NCBI GenBank assembly: GCA_002633025.1
Contig: NMRB01000198.1
Span: forward strand, 298,351 to 362,350
Origin: Notospermus geniculatus
Lineage: Eukaryota > Nemertea > Pilidiophora > Heteronemertea > Lineidae
Direction of reading: 5' to 3'
Length of the DNA: 64,000 nt
The position numbers and the translations under genes were made by a program. Below the pieces are notes generated by a model that did not search any database, was not told where the DNA came from, and was given only the letters and a program-made list of their open reading frames with translations. Positions 8,435 to 17,437 of this stretch are shown one piece after another; the first letter of the stretch is position 1; each line of letters begins with the position of its first letter.

Positions 8435-9978
8435 TCAACGTTCGTGTGCTCAGTATAACCTGGTCCAAAATTTCCCAGTAAATTCAAATAAGATGACGAT
8501 GACAATTGTCCTGGTATAAGTACGGTATTTTCGGACTGTGAACGCTCTTCGAGTGAGCCTTTTGAGCAATTGATATTCTTCAGGTTTTGTCGCATGATGT
8601 GCGTTAAAATTATAGGACAGTTATAGTCCATAGACTTGACTGTACAAGTACATCTGTCAAACGTGGGATGAAAGGATTTCTTGATGTCCTCATTCACGGC
8701 ACATTCACCTTCTTTTTTGATGTTGGATAAACAGTTGTGTAAAGGGAAAACAAAACTGGATGAACACAAATGGAGTATTCTAAGTAGATAAGCTACAATC
8801 GGAGGACAATACGCAGCCATCAGGACTAACTGGTCAATATACGGCTGATCGTAATACTCATTAAAATCGATGAAATGACACAATTTGTCTGCCTGTTCGC
8901 GTACCGAATTGAATACGCGTTTAGATTGATTTTCGTTTTTCTTTAGTTCTAAGGCATTCATGAATAGAACGCTCGAAGGTTGCATTAACAGATGGATTGT
9001 TAATCCAGCCATCTGCTTTTCGAATCGTTCGAAGGCCTGATTTTTTTCGTCTTCACTATCGTAATCGTTGGTCGTCAAAGGCCAGTTTCTGATGTCAAAC
9101 GCTTCATTTTCAACTTCGATCAGCTGACTGTAATAGAGGAATCGCGTTTTCCACGTGATTTCTTTAATAACGTCCTTTGTAGTTTCGCCACTTGAAATTT
9201 TACGTTTCCAATCGAGGTTATTTTGATTTTTTACTATTTCAATGATCCTGGTCATTGGTATCTCGTGGTACTTTCTCATTAGACCTAAAATAGATTGAAA
9301 AAGCGTTCTTTTGACGCCCCCGTGATTGAATCTGTTCTCATTTTCCTTGCGTGTTAAAGCAACTCGCCTAACGCGGGTGTCAAAGAGTTCCACATCGACC
9401 AGAGACAGTCTGTCGATAAATAACCCATCGTCAAGCATCCAATTCAAAGCTATTTCTCGTCCAGTAAAGTACATTACGTAATCACCAGCATCTTGTTCGT
9501 CAATATCAAAAATCTGCAACAATTTCTGGATTAAAGCGCTATCTGCCTCTTTAGAAGAATATGTGATGGAAGGATGTTTAAATTCGTAATAGTCATCCAC
9601 ATGATTAGGATGCAAATCTGCAATTTTTTTGATGCATCCGACGAGGTCTTTGCAGTCGTAGGAAACGTTAAACACGTCACTTCCCCAGAAAACGTAGGCG
9701 TATGGAAGTAGGGGGTAACTCTTCACGTCGTCATCGTCGTCAACGTCGCCTTCTATTATCCCATTTAATGGGATTGAATTGTCGATAGTATAATTACGCA
9801 AAGTAGACAATAAAGTAATATCACATCCACCGGCTTTCAGGGCTAGTAAATTTGACAAAGGCGACAAACTTTCAAAGTGTTCTTTAGGAACGCAATATAT
9901 ATATGATCCTGAACAGACATTAGTACATTTCTGTAATAACTCCATCTCTTTCTTAGCGTAGTTAGATATCTCTGCCAT
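8386..9978 (-). CDS. Unassigned 530-residue protein, early-type promoter
   Basis: ATG 9978 (MAEISNY) is preferred over the frame opening at 10074, because a TATAAAAA box at 10031-10038 lies between them. The protein is soluble. It has a run of Asp near residue 85, a helix-rich centre, and a Cys-containing segment near 440-470 (CTCTVKSMDYNC) that could bind metal. The last residues cross the undetermined base at 8404. By size and promoter class it could be one of the herpesvirus late-transcription or packaging accessory proteins, but I see no diagnostic motif. Confidence 0.7.
   Translation of the reverse strand: MAEISNYAKKEMELLQKCTNVCSGSYIYCVPKEHFESLSPLSNLLALKAGGCDITLLSTLRNYTIDNSIPLNGIIEGDVDDDDDVKSYPLLPYAYVFWGSDVFNVSYDCKDLVGCIKKIADLHPNHVDDYYEFKHPSITYSSKEADSALIQKLLQIFDIDEQDAGDYVMYFTGREIALNWMLDDGLFIDRLSLVDVELFDTRVRRVALTRKENENRFNHGGVKRTLFQSILGLMRKYHEIPMTRIIEIVKNQNNLDWKRKISSGETTKDVIKEITWKTRFLYYSQLIEVENEAFDIRNWPLTTNDYDSEDEKNQAFERFEKQMAGLTIHLLMQPSSVLFMNALELKKNENQSKRVFNSVREQADKLCHFIDFNEYYDQPYIDQLVLMAAYCPPIVAYLLRILHLCSSSFVFPLHNCLSNIKKEGECAVNEDIKKSFHPTFDRCTCTVKSMDYNCPIILTHIMRQNLKNINCSKGSLEERSQSENTVLIPGQLSSSSYLNLLGNFGPGYTEHTNVDQSETNIMNNXLVIKF
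8404..8404. other. Undetermined base (n)
   Basis: This is the only n noticed in the window. It falls where two convergent genes overlap and affects both C-termini. Confidence 0.95.
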
Positions 9979-10030
9979 ATTGTCTTGTCTTGGAAATGAT
10001 ATGCGATAGCTTATCAAGGTAGACACGTCC

Positions 10031-10038
10031 TTTTTATA
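10031..10038 (-). promoter_or_regulatory. TATAAAAA box, early-type
   Basis: It lies about 53 nt before the ATG at 9978 on the minus strand. Confidence 0.5.
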
Positions 10039-10041
10039 CCC

Positions 10042-10148
10042 TCGCAAGGGAAGGTTACAAATCCGCGGTAGCATGACACCCGTGGCATATTACCGCAAGG
10101 GAAGGTTACCAATCCGCGGTAGTAGACACCTATGACACCAGTGGCAAA
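10042..10148. repeat. Two ~50 bp direct repeats
   Basis: The block CGCAAGGGAAGGTTAC, then AATCCGCGGTAG and ACACC..GTGGCA, occurs at about 10042-10090 and again at 10092-10146 with few differences. Confidence 0.7.
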
Positions 10149-10242
10149 TGTGAAGAGGGAAGTGTGCGTTAGAATTTTCATTGAGATGTTATCACACCAT
10201 CCACAATGAAAATTCTAAGTGCTTTTCATTGAAATTTGCCAC
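10141..10242. repeat. Nested palindrome upstream of gene 8386-9978
   Basis: A perfect 15 bp stem, TTAGAATTTTCATTG at 10169-10183 against 10204-10218, has a 20 nt loop. An outer pair GTGGCAAAT / ATTTGCCAC (10141-10149, 10234-10242) encloses it. This could be a regulatory cruciform, a small origin-like site or an element footprint. Confidence 0.6.
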
Positions 10243-10300
10243 GGGAGTGGATCGTGATCATCTGACAGTCCGATACCATCCTTTAATCGACCCACTGTAT

Positions 10301-11038
10301 TCACCGTCGATGGTCTGATGAACCCCATAGTGAGGACAATTGTAGCAGATTATAAGTCACAGCTCCTAGTGCCAGATATAATGCTAGGCCCTTGAGTATG
10401 GGACCAATCTTCGTGAGAAGGCTACATTCCTCCTCTGAAATACTTTGACCTTGACATCTTAGAGTACCTATCCAACCGGCGGATAGATCTGTACCATGCA
10501 TGTTACCAATGAAATCGCTGTGATATGGGTTCATTAAAACGAAATCCATGAGGCGTTCCGGTTCAATCTGAAAGTGACTGTTATAGCTTTCGAGTATGTA
10601 ATAGACATCCAATAGATCAATTGCGATATGCGTCGATTTTTCCACGAGCGGCATCAAAACGAAGAAATAATGTTCGCCGTCAAATATCTTCCGATGTTCT
10701 TCCCGTTTCGGTTTTGAAGTGGTACTGAGTGTAATCGAAGTGACATTATTCGACCTGCTCAATTCCACCCTCCACCTAGTGCAATAGTCAATCGTGAGTT
10801 TTTTATTTTTAGTCTGTAAATAGGTTGAAAAATCTATTGGTGTGTGATTAAACTGATACAAATTTAGAGCGTAAAATAGCTGAACCAGTTTTATAGATGT
10901 AACATCGATGAAAATTTCAAATGAGATTACGTACGTGTCGTTAACGTCGAAATATTTATGTACGTTATATTCTTTTGGGGTCGGTTCTATCGAATTAATC
11001 AATAGATGTGTTATTTTTTCTTGTCTATCGTGGTCCAT
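10301..11038 (-). CDS. Tail-anchored membrane protein, UL34-like candidate
   Basis: This 245-residue protein is soluble for most of its length and has a single hydrophobic segment near the C-terminus (about 216-236) followed by a short tail. That is the layout of the herpesvirus nuclear-egress membrane protein (UL34/UL50 type, ~250-400 residues), which recruits its UL31-type partner to the inner nuclear membrane. The upstream neighbour cluster (11011-11926) includes a Cys-rich protein that could be that partner. The assignment rests on topology and context only, because no residue-level motif is certain. Confidence 0.55.
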   Translation of the reverse strand: MDHDRQEKITHLLINSIEPTPKEYNVHKYFDVNDTYVISFEIFIDVTSIKLVQLFYALNLYQFNHTPIDFSTYLQTKNKKLTIDYCTRWRVELSRSNNVTSITLSTTSKPKREEHRKIFDGEHYFFVLMPLVEKSTHIAIDLLDVYYILESYNSHFQIEPERLMDFVLMNPYHSDFIGNMHGTDLSAGWIGTLRCQGQSISEEECSLLTKIGPILKGLALYLALGAVTYNLLQLSSLWGSSDHRR

Positions 11039-11301
11039 AAGGAATAATATTCTCTATGTTTACCTAATGCGATATTAAATAATTTGGCGTGGTCGCAAGC
11101 AGAGTGTTTGTTTTTGCAATATCTGATGTAACTGTCTTGTCGCTGACACTTGGTAATTATGTCGGGGAAATGAGGCACTGTGTTCGCCGGTAATATCTCC
11201 TTTAAATTCTTAAGCGCAAATTCTATGTCACCACCATCATCATCATCTTCAATTATCCTGGACGGCCCCGACGTTTCCGTAATACGAGTATAGCATGTCA
11301 T
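11011..11301 (-). CDS. Small Cys/His protein between two genes
   Basis: This 96-residue frame from ATG 11301 overlaps its upstream neighbour by 53 bp and its downstream neighbour by 28 bp. It has an acidic run near residue 20 and a Cys/His cluster (CQRQDSYIRYC then SACDH) that could hold zinc. It may be a separate small gene. Alternatively, together with 11249-11926 it may be a single UL31-sized gene divided by a frame change: the combined size (~300 residues) would suit that family. The sequence alone does not decide. Confidence 0.45.
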   Translation of the reverse strand: MTCYTRITETSGPSRIIEDDDDGGDIEFALKNLKEILPANTVPHFPDIITKCQRQDSYIRYCKNKHSACDHAKLFNIALGKHREYYSLWTTIDKKK

Positions 11302-11926
11302 AGATGTACCGGTCACTTGAAGTACCTTTCGTTATTTTAATAATTTCAGGATTTGTTTCGGTTCTTTCGTGCGTAGCAAAAATACCTTTGTAACTCAGTA
11401 TGTCAAGAATCAACGCTTTCAAAAAATACCAATCTGTTTGAGGAATCTCGTGTTCAAACTTCAACATATCGGTCATTATGAGATAGAAAATAAACATCCT
11501 TGTCATTTGCAAATCTATTCTCCCATCAACGCTTGAAATTTGGGCGATTCTCTTAAGTTTGTGTATGCGATGTGATTCGTGTAGTTTACATATAATGTCT
11601 ATATTACTTTTTTCTTTGTTTACCGCGTAGACATCGCACGGGGGGGCATTGAATTTTATCATACAGCAATTTTTGACACATCCATCCGTTCGAATGACCC
11701 GTGATAGGTAATCATAATTATAAAAATTTATCAAACAGTTGCTGTGAAAATGTAACAACACGTTATAGAAATAAATATATAGATTTTCCATGAGTAGAAA
11801 TATGGAAGTTGATTCACGCTCAGAAATGTCACTTTTTACTAATCTTATCAAAAACTCTTCAATATACGACACAAATTCTGAATCGTCGTGTTCTATGAAA
11901 GCGTAATTCGTCAGATATATTTTCAT
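11249..11926 (-). CDS. Cys-rich protein, UL31-like candidate
   Basis: This protein has 225 residues from ATG 11926, with a TATAGTA box about 45 nt upstream. Cys64, Cys83, Cys87/88 and Cys97 plus later His residues (LHESHRIH) recall the CCCH zinc site of the nuclear-egress lamina protein UL31/UL53. The next-but-one gene on the same strand is a tail-anchored protein, the partner type. In the family the pair forms a lattice that buds capsids through the inner nuclear membrane. Spacing of the Cys residues is not an exact match, so this is a candidate only. See 11011-11301 for a possible split. Confidence 0.5.
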   Translation of the reverse strand: MKIYLTNYAFIEHDDSEFVSYIEEFLIRLVKSDISERESTSIFLLMENLYIYFYNVLLHFHSNCLINFYNYDYLSRVIRTDGCVKNCCMIKFNAPPCDVYAVNKEKSNIDIICKLHESHRIHKLKRIAQISSVDGRIDLQMTRMFIFYLIMTDMLKFEHEIPQTDWYFLKALILDILSYKGIFATHERTETNPEIIKITKGTSSDRYIYDMLYSYYGNVGAVQDN

Positions 11927-11970
11927 CGCCAGTCGAGATTAGATTGTGATTTCATTCGCGGGTGGTCGGT

Positions 11971-11977
11971 TACTATA
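11971..11977 (-). promoter_or_regulatory. TATAGTA box
   Basis: It lies about 45 nt before the ATG at 11926 on the minus strand, inside a cluster of TACCAC/GTGGT motifs (11960-12020). Confidence 0.4.
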
Positions 11978-12224
11978 CCACCTGCGGGGAGGGGCAGGGG
12001 TTGAGTGGTAGTTACCACTACTATATACAATGCCTCGTTTCATAATGCCTTGTATATCGAGATTATTACACCATCGACGGTAGGCTTACCACCCCTAATT
12101 GCATGGATTCCTCTCGATATGGTGAAAAATATCAGAGGACCTAAAAGCCGATTCGAGCTCCCAGGAGGACACAATTTGGAAGCGATTCCAAAATTCGAAA
12201 TCATAGGATCTCTATGGCGATGTG

Positions 12225-13304
12225 ATGGTACCCCCTGATAAGCGCACCACCCTCAGCAATATTCTAATAGCTGCGCTTGCGGTTGCCGCATCAGTTCTAC
12301 GACATCCGATTATGTCATTGTCAGTTAGAGTTATTGAGAAAGAAGTCACATCACTGTGCATGCAACTGGAGCGTCTGGTGGGTATCCGCACGAATCATTC
12401 GATGTCTTTAGGATTGATTGCAATTGTCGACCAACTCACAAAATATAACACTGACCTTTGGCATGCGCTTCGAAAAAACAGAATCACGTCGTCTACTAAG
12501 TTGAATACCATCACCAATGAGGTAGTCAATAACGCGTCCGGATCGCAATTCACGACTAAGGCGATGAGACACGGATTGCGTTATGAACATTTGTGTTATC
12601 TCTATCTCAAGGTCATGTACGAAAAGGCGCATTTTTACAAGCCTGGTCTGATATTACATCTGAATCTTCCTATGTTTGCGGCGACGCCTGACTTACTGAT
12701 AATGAGAAAAGGAAAAATTAGAGGCATTTGTGAGATAAAATCGATTTACAAGGTCTTTTTACACAGTCCGGCGCCAAACACCGAGGGTGCCTTCAAAGAA
12801 TTCCTTCTGAAACACGACTACATGTCTATGAAAAGCTGTGCAAAATCTCAACTTTTTGTGCCACGGGAACTAAATAATAACGATTCGAAGCCGACAGATT
12901 GGTGCTATGGAACCTCAATAGCAAGAGCACATTGGAACGACTGCACTACAACGGTGTTTACGTACGATCCCGAAACTGAATTCGAAGTCACCAAACCGAT
13001 GCATTCTTATACCGTAGATTCGATCACCGTTAATTGCAAACACCAGTACGTAAAGCAGGTGTTTCACCAGGCAGTCGTGGTCAAAAGTATTTCTGAAGAA
13101 ATAAAAACTCTCTTTCTATTCTTATTGTTTTGTTACGACGGCGCTTTAGTCGAGACCGATACTGGCGAGTTGTTCAAAAAACCTGCTATGATTGTTGAAG
13201 TCTGTATTTCTTCCGACATGTTTTCAGATGATATGTTCGGTGATTATCAATCCGTATATACGTCAAAATGGGGCAACCCAGAATATAGTTCAACCTCTCG
13301 ATAG
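12225..13304 (+). CDS. Alkaline nuclease, lambda-exo/YqaJ-like (UL12-type)
   Basis: The protein has 359 residues. The PD-(D/E)xK core is clear: RHGLRYEHLCYLYL near 107-120, TPDLLI with Asp156, and CEIKS with Glu170 and Lys172. Upstream, DLWHALRKNRITSS matches the conserved segment before the active site in phage and herpesvirus alkaline exonucleases. The family processes replication intermediates and supports recombination with a single-strand annealing protein. It is shorter than HSV UL12 because the long N-terminal extension is missing. No promoter box lies close to the ATG at 12225. The nearest TATA-like site is about 200 nt upstream, so a start at 12312 or an upstream leader exon remains possible. 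Confidence 0.85.
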   Translation: MVPPDKRTTLSNILIAALAVAASVLRHPIMSLSVRVIEKEVTSLCMQLERLVGIRTNHSMSLGLIAIVDQLTKYNTDLWHALRKNRITSSTKLNTITNEVVNNASGSQFTTKAMRHGLRYEHLCYLYLKVMYEKAHFYKPGLILHLNLPMFAATPDLLIMRKGKIRGICEIKSIYKVFLHSPAPNTEGAFKEFLLKHDYMSMKSCAKSQLFVPRELNNNDSKPTDWCYGTSIARAHWNDCTTTVFTYDPETEFEVTKPMHSYTVDSITVNCKHQYVKQVFHQAVVVKSISEEIKTLFLFLLFCYDGALVETDTGELFKKPAMIVEVCISSDMFSDDMFGDYQSVYTSKWGNPEYSSTSR

Positions 13305-14007
13305 GTGTCTCTTGACCTTGACCGTTGACATTGACCATCAAGGTCATTTCATAATCTTGGACTTAAGCTGCTTTTCCACGAGGCGTTTGTGGGCACGGAA
13401 TAGGAGACGGGCGTGGGTGGAAAAAATCTATCCAACGTATTTCCCTTTAGCTGTTTCACTCGCACCCGCTCCCGCCACCGAAACCCGCGTCCACAAACGT
13501 CCCTGTAATTACATCAGTCACTTCATAACAGGTTGCCGTCGCTAAAGTACGCTGGACTCTGAATCAATTCCGCGAAGTCGGCGTCCAGATTTGGTCGTGC
13601 GTCGGACGCCGAAGGGTTTGCGTCGAAGTATAAACTGGGCTTTAGACGCAGGATAGTTAGACGCGTGTGATTATCCTGCGGGTAAACGCCTCTGGTGAAG
13701 CACCATACAGACATCAAACAATAGTTTTCTAAGCCTTTAACCTGTGTAATGCAAGAATTTGTACGAGTTCAATGTTCAAGTTTTGTACGCTGATTTGGCT
13801 AAATACCCTTAATTGCGCGATGATCACCCTTTTTGAATACGGCCCTACATCACTTTTTCTGCCTGTAAGTGACGCTCCTGTTTGATAACACATTTGAGTT
13901 TCTGAACATTTCACGTTCCACGCCATGTCATTGCAAACAGTGACACTAGGACTTGTAGTACAGGAGAGCCACCTGGAGGTACAGTTTTTTTCCCCGGATA
14001 GCCCCAT
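13305..14007. other. Gene-free gap with inverted-repeat element
   Basis: Imperfect inverted repeats (GCGTTTGTGG near 13381 and its complement near 13491) mark a GC-rich element at about 13366-13512. Two minus-strand frames of 64 and 92 residues follow (13523-13717 and 13729-14007), but they lack promoter support and recognisable domains. Confidence 0.55.
13366..13512. mobile_element. MITE-like inverted-repeat element
   Basis: The ends share GCGTTTGTGG and its complement in inverted order over about 145 bp, starting at a TTA like the other Harbinger-type elements here. The right end is diverged. Confidence 0.45.
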
Positions 14008-14015
14008 TATTTAAA
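14008..14015 (+). promoter_or_regulatory. TATTTAAA box of portal candidate
   Basis: It lies 31 nt before the ATG at 14046. Confidence 0.6.
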
Positions 14016-14045
14016 GCTTGATAAGCGGATCCGTTTTACGGATCA

Positions 14046-15920
14046 ATGGATTTTTTATACTCAAAAATATACTGTCACCAACATGACCATAATATGGTAA
14101 GACGGTGCATTTTACGCACCACAAAAAGAGCCAAAACCAATAGTTATAGTCTGGTACATCCCACCAGGTATTCATTCGAATTAATCGATGTATTGCTGGG
14201 TAATGGTTTCTCTTGTCCGAATAAATTAATGTACGAAGATTTCAAAAAGGGTATGCATGTGTTCAATATTTTGTTTCAACACACACTCAATTTGATCTTA
14301 TATAACTTGACACCAGAGATTATAAGTCGTGACTGGCTTGAATACTACCATAATTCGAAAACAATTTTACCTGACCTCGACGACTTGGATAAACGCACTT
14401 TGTTTGACATGTGGGAGACTCAGTTTTCACTGACATTGAAAAATATAGCATTTGAAGAGGCGCATGGCGATCACCATACATACCAGCGACTGTTTGAAAG
14501 GTCTCTTGACTGGTATTTACTGATAGGGGTTGTACCTTACGTTGCCGATTTCAAAGTGGACAAACGTCCCAAGTGCGTCTCAGGAAATGATTTAAAGTCT
14601 GTTTTGACAGATATACGAAAAGTTATAAGTTTGCGGGAATGTGATGTGAATGTCATACCGGCGTTAAACGACACTGTCATACTCTTCGATATGAAAACAA
14701 AGCAATTCTGCGGTAGGACTTTAACGAGTGATAAAGAGTTGGATTTTTTTTATTATAACGAATGCAACGTCACATTACATCCTGAACGCGACGACATTAA
14801 CGCCACGTGTGAAGGAGATGGATTCGACCTGACCATCTACTCACCTCTGAGACACGTGTATAGGTGGGAAAAATTTGTTATGGAAAAAATTGACATTCAT
14901 TTGATGACAGTTCGAGCAAATTCAGTTCCAACGAAAATCATAGTGAACAGCAGACCTCATAGTAAACCAGGCTCCGAAGGAACCAAAGGAAAGGATGACA
15001 GTGATCAAATAACAACTGAATTGAAATCCTTTATAAAGGAAAATAGATTTCAGTGCGACGAAAAAGAATTGCGTCGTCTCATTGACTTAAGAAAATCGAC
15101 GGGGGGTAGCTCCGATAATTGGCTGAAGAACATTGAAAACTTCGTGTGCAATCAAGATAACAGCCCTTCTAATAAGGAAGTATACACTACGAATTTGAAC
15201 CTCCATCAAATTAACGGAACCGACACGTTTTCTTCTACTTTACTACAGCGCCATCAACTTTCTCAAAATATGAATCGTCAAAAGAAAATGCAGGATAATT
15301 TAAATAAATTTTCAAAACTGACACAAATTTGTATACAAAATCAAACTAGGGTAATTAATGAATTGAAAAAATCGGAATCGATAAAGAAAAAACAAATTGT
15401 GGATCTCGAAAAAAAAGTTCGAGAGCAGGATACACAACTACGCGTATCAGATGGTGAACGGGAATTATTACAGAACAATTCCTCTAAAAATATGGTCTTA
15501 TCACGAGAGCAACTCAATAAAAAAATAGACCAGCGCGAAAAACTTATAGTCGACTGCTCCGACATTGACAACAATCAAGACAACGTTTCTTATATGAACA
15601 GCACCTTGAGAGCAGACGTGCCAAAAATCTACGAAGATGTAAAAGAGCTTTCTGCAACGTGGAGTGCTCTATTACATAAGATTTTTGGAATAATATCCAA
15701 TTACGACGCGACTGGACAGTTTATCGAATACAAAATGACTCGACACACACTGATGTTCATTACCACATTCCTTTCTTTATTTGTTGACTCTGGATTAACG
15801 GAGACCATGAAATTGGACTTACTAGACAAGACATTAAGTCTCGATCAGATATTCTTAAGCATATCAAACGGATCGGTTATTTACAAGTTTATAAACAATC
15901 TGAAATCTAAATTTGGTTGA
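14046..15920 (+). CDS. Probable portal protein (UL6-type)
   Basis: This 624-residue protein has an N-terminal half with a Trp-rich region (WLEYYHNSK, FDMWETQFSL, SLDWYLLIGVVPY near 100-165). A hydrophilic linker lies near 300-330, a long coiled coil at about 400-490, and a C-terminal helical domain. Size, a late promoter box and the order of folded half, coiled coil and C-terminal helices fit the herpesvirus portal, a 12-mer at one capsid vertex through which DNA is packaged. The match is by pattern, not by a catalytic motif, so a tegument or other capsid protein is possible. The gene ends 14 bp inside its convergent neighbour. Confidence 0.55.
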   Translation: MDFLYSKIYCHQHDHNMVRRCILRTTKRAKTNSYSLVHPTRYSFELIDVLLGNGFSCPNKLMYEDFKKGMHVFNILFQHTLNLILYNLTPEIISRDWLEYYHNSKTILPDLDDLDKRTLFDMWETQFSLTLKNIAFEEAHGDHHTYQRLFERSLDWYLLIGVVPYVADFKVDKRPKCVSGNDLKSVLTDIRKVISLRECDVNVIPALNDTVILFDMKTKQFCGRTLTSDKELDFFYYNECNVTLHPERDDINATCEGDGFDLTIYSPLRHVYRWEKFVMEKIDIHLMTVRANSVPTKIIVNSRPHSKPGSEGTKGKDDSDQITTELKSFIKENRFQCDEKELRRLIDLRKSTGGSSDNWLKNIENFVCNQDNSPSNKEVYTTNLNLHQINGTDTFSSTLLQRHQLSQNMNRQKKMQDNLNKFSKLTQICIQNQTRVINELKKSESIKKKQIVDLEKKVREQDTQLRVSDGERELLQNNSSKNMVLSREQLNKKIDQREKLIVDCSDIDNNQDNVSYMNSTLRADVPKIYEDVKELSATWSALLHKIFGIISNYDATGQFIEYKMTRHTLMFITTFLSLFVDSGLTETMKLDLLDKTLSLDQIFLSISNGSVIYKFINNLKSKFG

Positions 15921-16923
15921 TGCTGAGAACCTCGCACACATTGTGTTGTTCATATTCAAACTTTCGGATGAAAAAGTAATTCAAAATTTTTTCTATATGG
16001 TAAATTACGTTATTGATATTTAAGGTGGCGTTGTTTAGCACTCCAACATTAGCCTTGTTCGAAATTCTAATGATATTGAATCCGGTAGAATAAAGTTGTT
16101 CGGGCATTCCGCAGATCGCAAAGTCGCATATGATGGGGAAGAATTTAATGTGCGCAACCTCGTCAATCTCGCCGTTTTCACTGACTAGACAATTATGAGA
16201 GTGCATTAAGCATAACAAGCAGGAATTTGACCACGGTAGTAGTGATTTTTCCACCACTAGCTCTCTGTGAAACGTGTCAATGGCGGCTAGAAATTGTAGA
16301 CATTTCTCTTTATTTGTAGCCCATTCGTAAGAGATGCAAAACCTGGGTAAGAGTGTTGGACCGTACCCACCGTACATCGTTTGTTTCTCAAAGTCTCCTC
16401 CGTGAAATACCCGGATTTTTTTGAATAAACAGTATGTTTCAGCACACTTGAAATTATAGACGGCGTTCAGTTTTTCCTGTAGCGTTTCGACATCTGTGGT
16501 GATGTTGTACGCAGACACTGCGGTGAGAATGGAGTTGATGATGGGCTGTTTGCAGGGGTTCAACAAAGTGTGCAGATCATCAAAAACGTATCTGTAAACG
16601 TAGTCACTGTAATTCCTTTCCAAATCCCGGAGAAAAAATGACAGTCCGTCTTGTTCGAAACGACACTGCGATGTCGAATTCAATTCAGCTTCATCAAATA
16701 TCCTGGCTAATTTATGTATTATGCTTGTATCGTCATCAGGTTGTAAAGATTCCCTTTGATCTTTACACGAATCGTATTGAATATGTAGGCCGTGTAACAC
16801 TGGATCGACGGTTTGAATAACCGCATACTTTCCGTGTATATCAGACAAATAGTTATATCCTCCATTTGTTCTTTCCAAGAATTTTAGCGCTTCTTCAATA
16901 CAAGTCATATTGTTGAGAGTCAT
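15907..16923 (-). CDS. Unassigned CxxC protein, early-type promoter
   Basis: This 338-residue protein has no membrane segment. Near residue 235 it has CLLCLMHSHNC, a possible zinc-binding knuckle, and other Cys lie at ~155-160 and ~190. A TATAAATAT box at 16953-16961 precedes the ATG at 16923. A second ATG at 16908 is also possible. Early-type promoter and Cys knuckle would suit a late-transcription factor or a packaging accessory protein (UL32-like proteins also have CxxC pairs), but I cannot choose between them. Confidence 0.65.
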   Translation of the reverse strand: MTLNNMTCIEEALKFLERTNGGYNYLSDIHGKYAVIQTVDPVLHGLHIQYDSCKDQRESLQPDDDTSIIHKLARIFDEAELNSTSQCRFEQDGLSFFLRDLERNYSDYVYRYVFDDLHTLLNPCKQPIINSILTAVSAYNITTDVETLQEKLNAVYNFKCAETYCLFKKIRVFHGGDFEKQTMYGGYGPTLLPRFCISYEWATNKEKCLQFLAAIDTFHRELVVEKSLLPWSNSCLLCLMHSHNCLVSENGEIDEVAHIKFFPIICDFAICGMPEQLYSTGFNIIRISNKANVGVLNNATLNINNVIYHIEKILNYFFIRKFEYEQHNVCEVLSINQI

Positions 16924-16952
16924 TAGTTATCGAGACATCGTAGGCCTACATA

Positions 16953-16961
16953 ATATTTATA
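16953..16961 (-). promoter_or_regulatory. TATAAATAT box
   Basis: It lies 30 nt before the ATG at 16923 on the minus strand. Confidence 0.55.
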
Positions 16962-17124
16962 CTAAATTACCACCCTTGATATGGTGATTTTGTGGAAGAA
17001 ACACCACTCGTTAACGGACAATTATGGTGCCACTCATTTAATTCATTTACCGTATGGTCTGTTGAGTGCAACCACCTGTATGTACCGTGGTATTATTTCA
17101 TTTGTCCGTCAGGGCCGACGCTAT

Positions 17125-17340
17125 AGCATTATGGTAAGTACGGAGGAGGCCATCTCAAGCTCCTCATATTCCTCACTTAGATGGGGTCTTTTACTTGCCC
17201 TTGCAAAGACACAAGGTACAAGGCACCATGGCTTACTGTCCCATGCAACGGACTGAAGAGCCGGGAATGAAATCCCATATGACCCGGGACCTGCCGCTTA
17301 CTAAGCGGTCGTGATAACCACTAAGCTATCAGGCTCCTCA
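17125..17340 (-). repeat. tRNA-derived SINE-like fragment
   Basis: Read on the minus strand, the segment starting near 17340 has an A-box-like TAGCTTAGTGGTTA and a degenerate B-box-like GGTCCCGGGTC about 35 nt later, then unrelated sequence. It is not an intact tRNA because the acceptor stem does not close. Confidence 0.5.
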
Positions 17341-17395
17341 AATGTACCGTGGTTTGAAATAACCACATGGTTCTCAAAACCACTGGTTGAAATAT

Positions 17396-17403
17396 TATAT
17401 ATA
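17396..17403 (+). promoter_or_regulatory. TATATATA box of eIF1A-like gene
   Basis: It lies 34 nt before the ATG at 17438, which supports that start over the in-frame ATGs at 17387 and 17405. Confidence 0.55.
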
Positions 17404-17437
17404 CATGGAGTTTCACTTCACTTCATTGACAATAATC

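Noticed and set aside
12005-12238. 77-codon plus-strand frame before the alkaline nuclease
   Set aside because: It has no ATG before 12119, no recognised domain, and overlaps a promoter-like region. It could be a leader exon, but there is no clear splice pair.
13729-14007. 92-codon minus-strand frame with several Cys
   Set aside because: Its ATG touches the TTTAAATA of the opposite promoter, it lacks a promoter of its own, and it lies in repeat-like sequence.
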